Source: Acidiferrobacter sp. (lineage in GTDB: Bacteria > Pseudomonadota > Gammaproteobacteria > Acidiferrobacterales > Acidiferrobacteraceae). From it: a DNA stretch of 6,456 nt. The stretch lies in NCBI GenBank assembly GCA_027335965.1, contig DAHWGZ010000096.1, positions 1-6,456 on the forward strand. The letters run 5' to 3'. Both the position numbers and the translations under genes were made by a program. Positions 6,143-6,456 of this stretch are shown in pieces. The number at the start of each line of letters is the position of its first letter. Positions within the stretch are counted from its first letter, which is position 1. The notes under the pieces are model-generated. The model did no database searches. It saw nothing but the letters and a program-made list of their open reading frames with translations, and was not told where the DNA came from.

Positions 6143-6456
6143 ATGTCGAACGCCTGGAAACAATGGGATTTCTCGGGGGCTGGGCTCCAGTCGCTCAATC
6201 TCGAACTCGTCAAGCGCCTGCGCAAGCCTGGCGTGGCCTTCAGCCTGTGGGCTGGTTTTGCGCTCGGCCTCCATGCGTTTTATCTCCATGAACGGCCGCG
6301 CGCGCTCGGCTATCTGGCGGCGAGCCTCCTGATCGCGATCGCCGCGATCCTCTGGCCGTGGCCGATCGCAGCCGGGCTCGGTGCCCTGGATCTGGCTGTG
6401 GCACTCGCCGACCTCGCGACCCTCGAACGGCGCCTGACCGCCTATAACAAGGCCTT
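6143..6456 (+). CDS. Multi-pass membrane protein, N-terminal part, possibly TM2-like (runs off the right edge)
   Basis: The frame opens with ATG at 6143 (MSNAWKQWDFSGAG) and stays open for 104 codons to the window end. The first 29 residues are polar with a basic KRLRKPG stretch just before the first hydrophobic segment, which suggests a cytoplasmic N-terminus. Three hydrophobic stretches follow at about 30-48, 54-76 and 77-92, the second containing ALGYLAASLLIAIAAIL and WPWP. The segment GFALGLHAFYLHE (38-50) resembles the G-x-H-x-FYL signature of TM2-domain proteins, but this is a by-eye match and the family is not certain. A polar LERRLTAYNKAF follows. It is divergent from the LysR gene with 57 bp between starts, a common arrangement for a LysR target. 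The ATG is preceded by TAA in a TAATG overlap with a two-codon ATG-ATT-TAA reading frame, and has no ribosome binding site. Confidence 0.75.
   Translation, partial: MSNAWKQWDFSGAGLQSLNLELVKRLRKPGVAFSLWAGFALGLHAFYLHERPRALGYLAASLLIAIAAILWPWPIAAGLGALDLAVALADLATLERRLTAYNKA

Overview
The window is a GC-rich bacterial chromosome segment. It is almost entirely filled by one closely packed minus-strand gene train, plus the start of a divergent gene at the right edge. The order trpF-trpB-trpA-accD-folC is a well-known housekeeping arrangement of gamma- and betaproteobacteria. With the high GC and the protein flavour it suggests a gammaproteobacterium or relative, possibly a chemolithotroph of the Acidiferrobacter/Acidithiobacillus kind. 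That last placement is inference from gene style, not a database result.

Layout in the direction of minus-strand transcription (right to left): a LysR-type regulator (6085-5153); a 246-residue class I glutamine-amidotransferase-fold protein whose catalytic Cys and His are both replaced (5156-4416); a 116-residue conserved-looking protein of unknown function (4413-4063); then trpF (4026-3406), trpB (3409-2201), trpA (2213-1398), accD (1401-508) and the first ~170 codons of folC (511 to the window edge). Four junctions are 4-bp stop/start overlaps (ATGA three times, CTGA at accD/folC), trpB/trpA overlap by 13 bp, and one junction is 2 bp. The only real gap in the train is 36 bp in front of trpF, where a weak extended -10 and a perfect 10-bp palindrome lie. 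On the plus strand a partial multi-pass membrane protein (6143 to the edge) diverges from the LysR gene.

TrpF, TrpB and TrpA carry out the phosphoribosylanthranilate isomerase step and the two half-reactions of tryptophan synthase. AccD is the beta subunit of acetyl-CoA carboxyltransferase (fatty acid synthesis). FolC adds glutamates to folates. The LysR regulator probably acts on the 57-bp divergent intergenic region, which contains a perfect T-N11-A dyad placed over candidate -10 elements of both directions.

The most unusual items are the amidotransferase-like pseudoenzyme inside a LysR/pseudo-amidotransferase/small-protein trio feeding into the trp train, the apparent CTG start of folC, and two genes (trpF and the divergent membrane gene) that lack a Shine-Dalgarno sequence and have a -10-like element close enough to imply leaderless or near-leaderless mRNA. 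No RNA genes, mobile elements, CRISPR arrays or strong intrinsic terminators were seen, and there is no gene-free stretch longer than about 60 bases.
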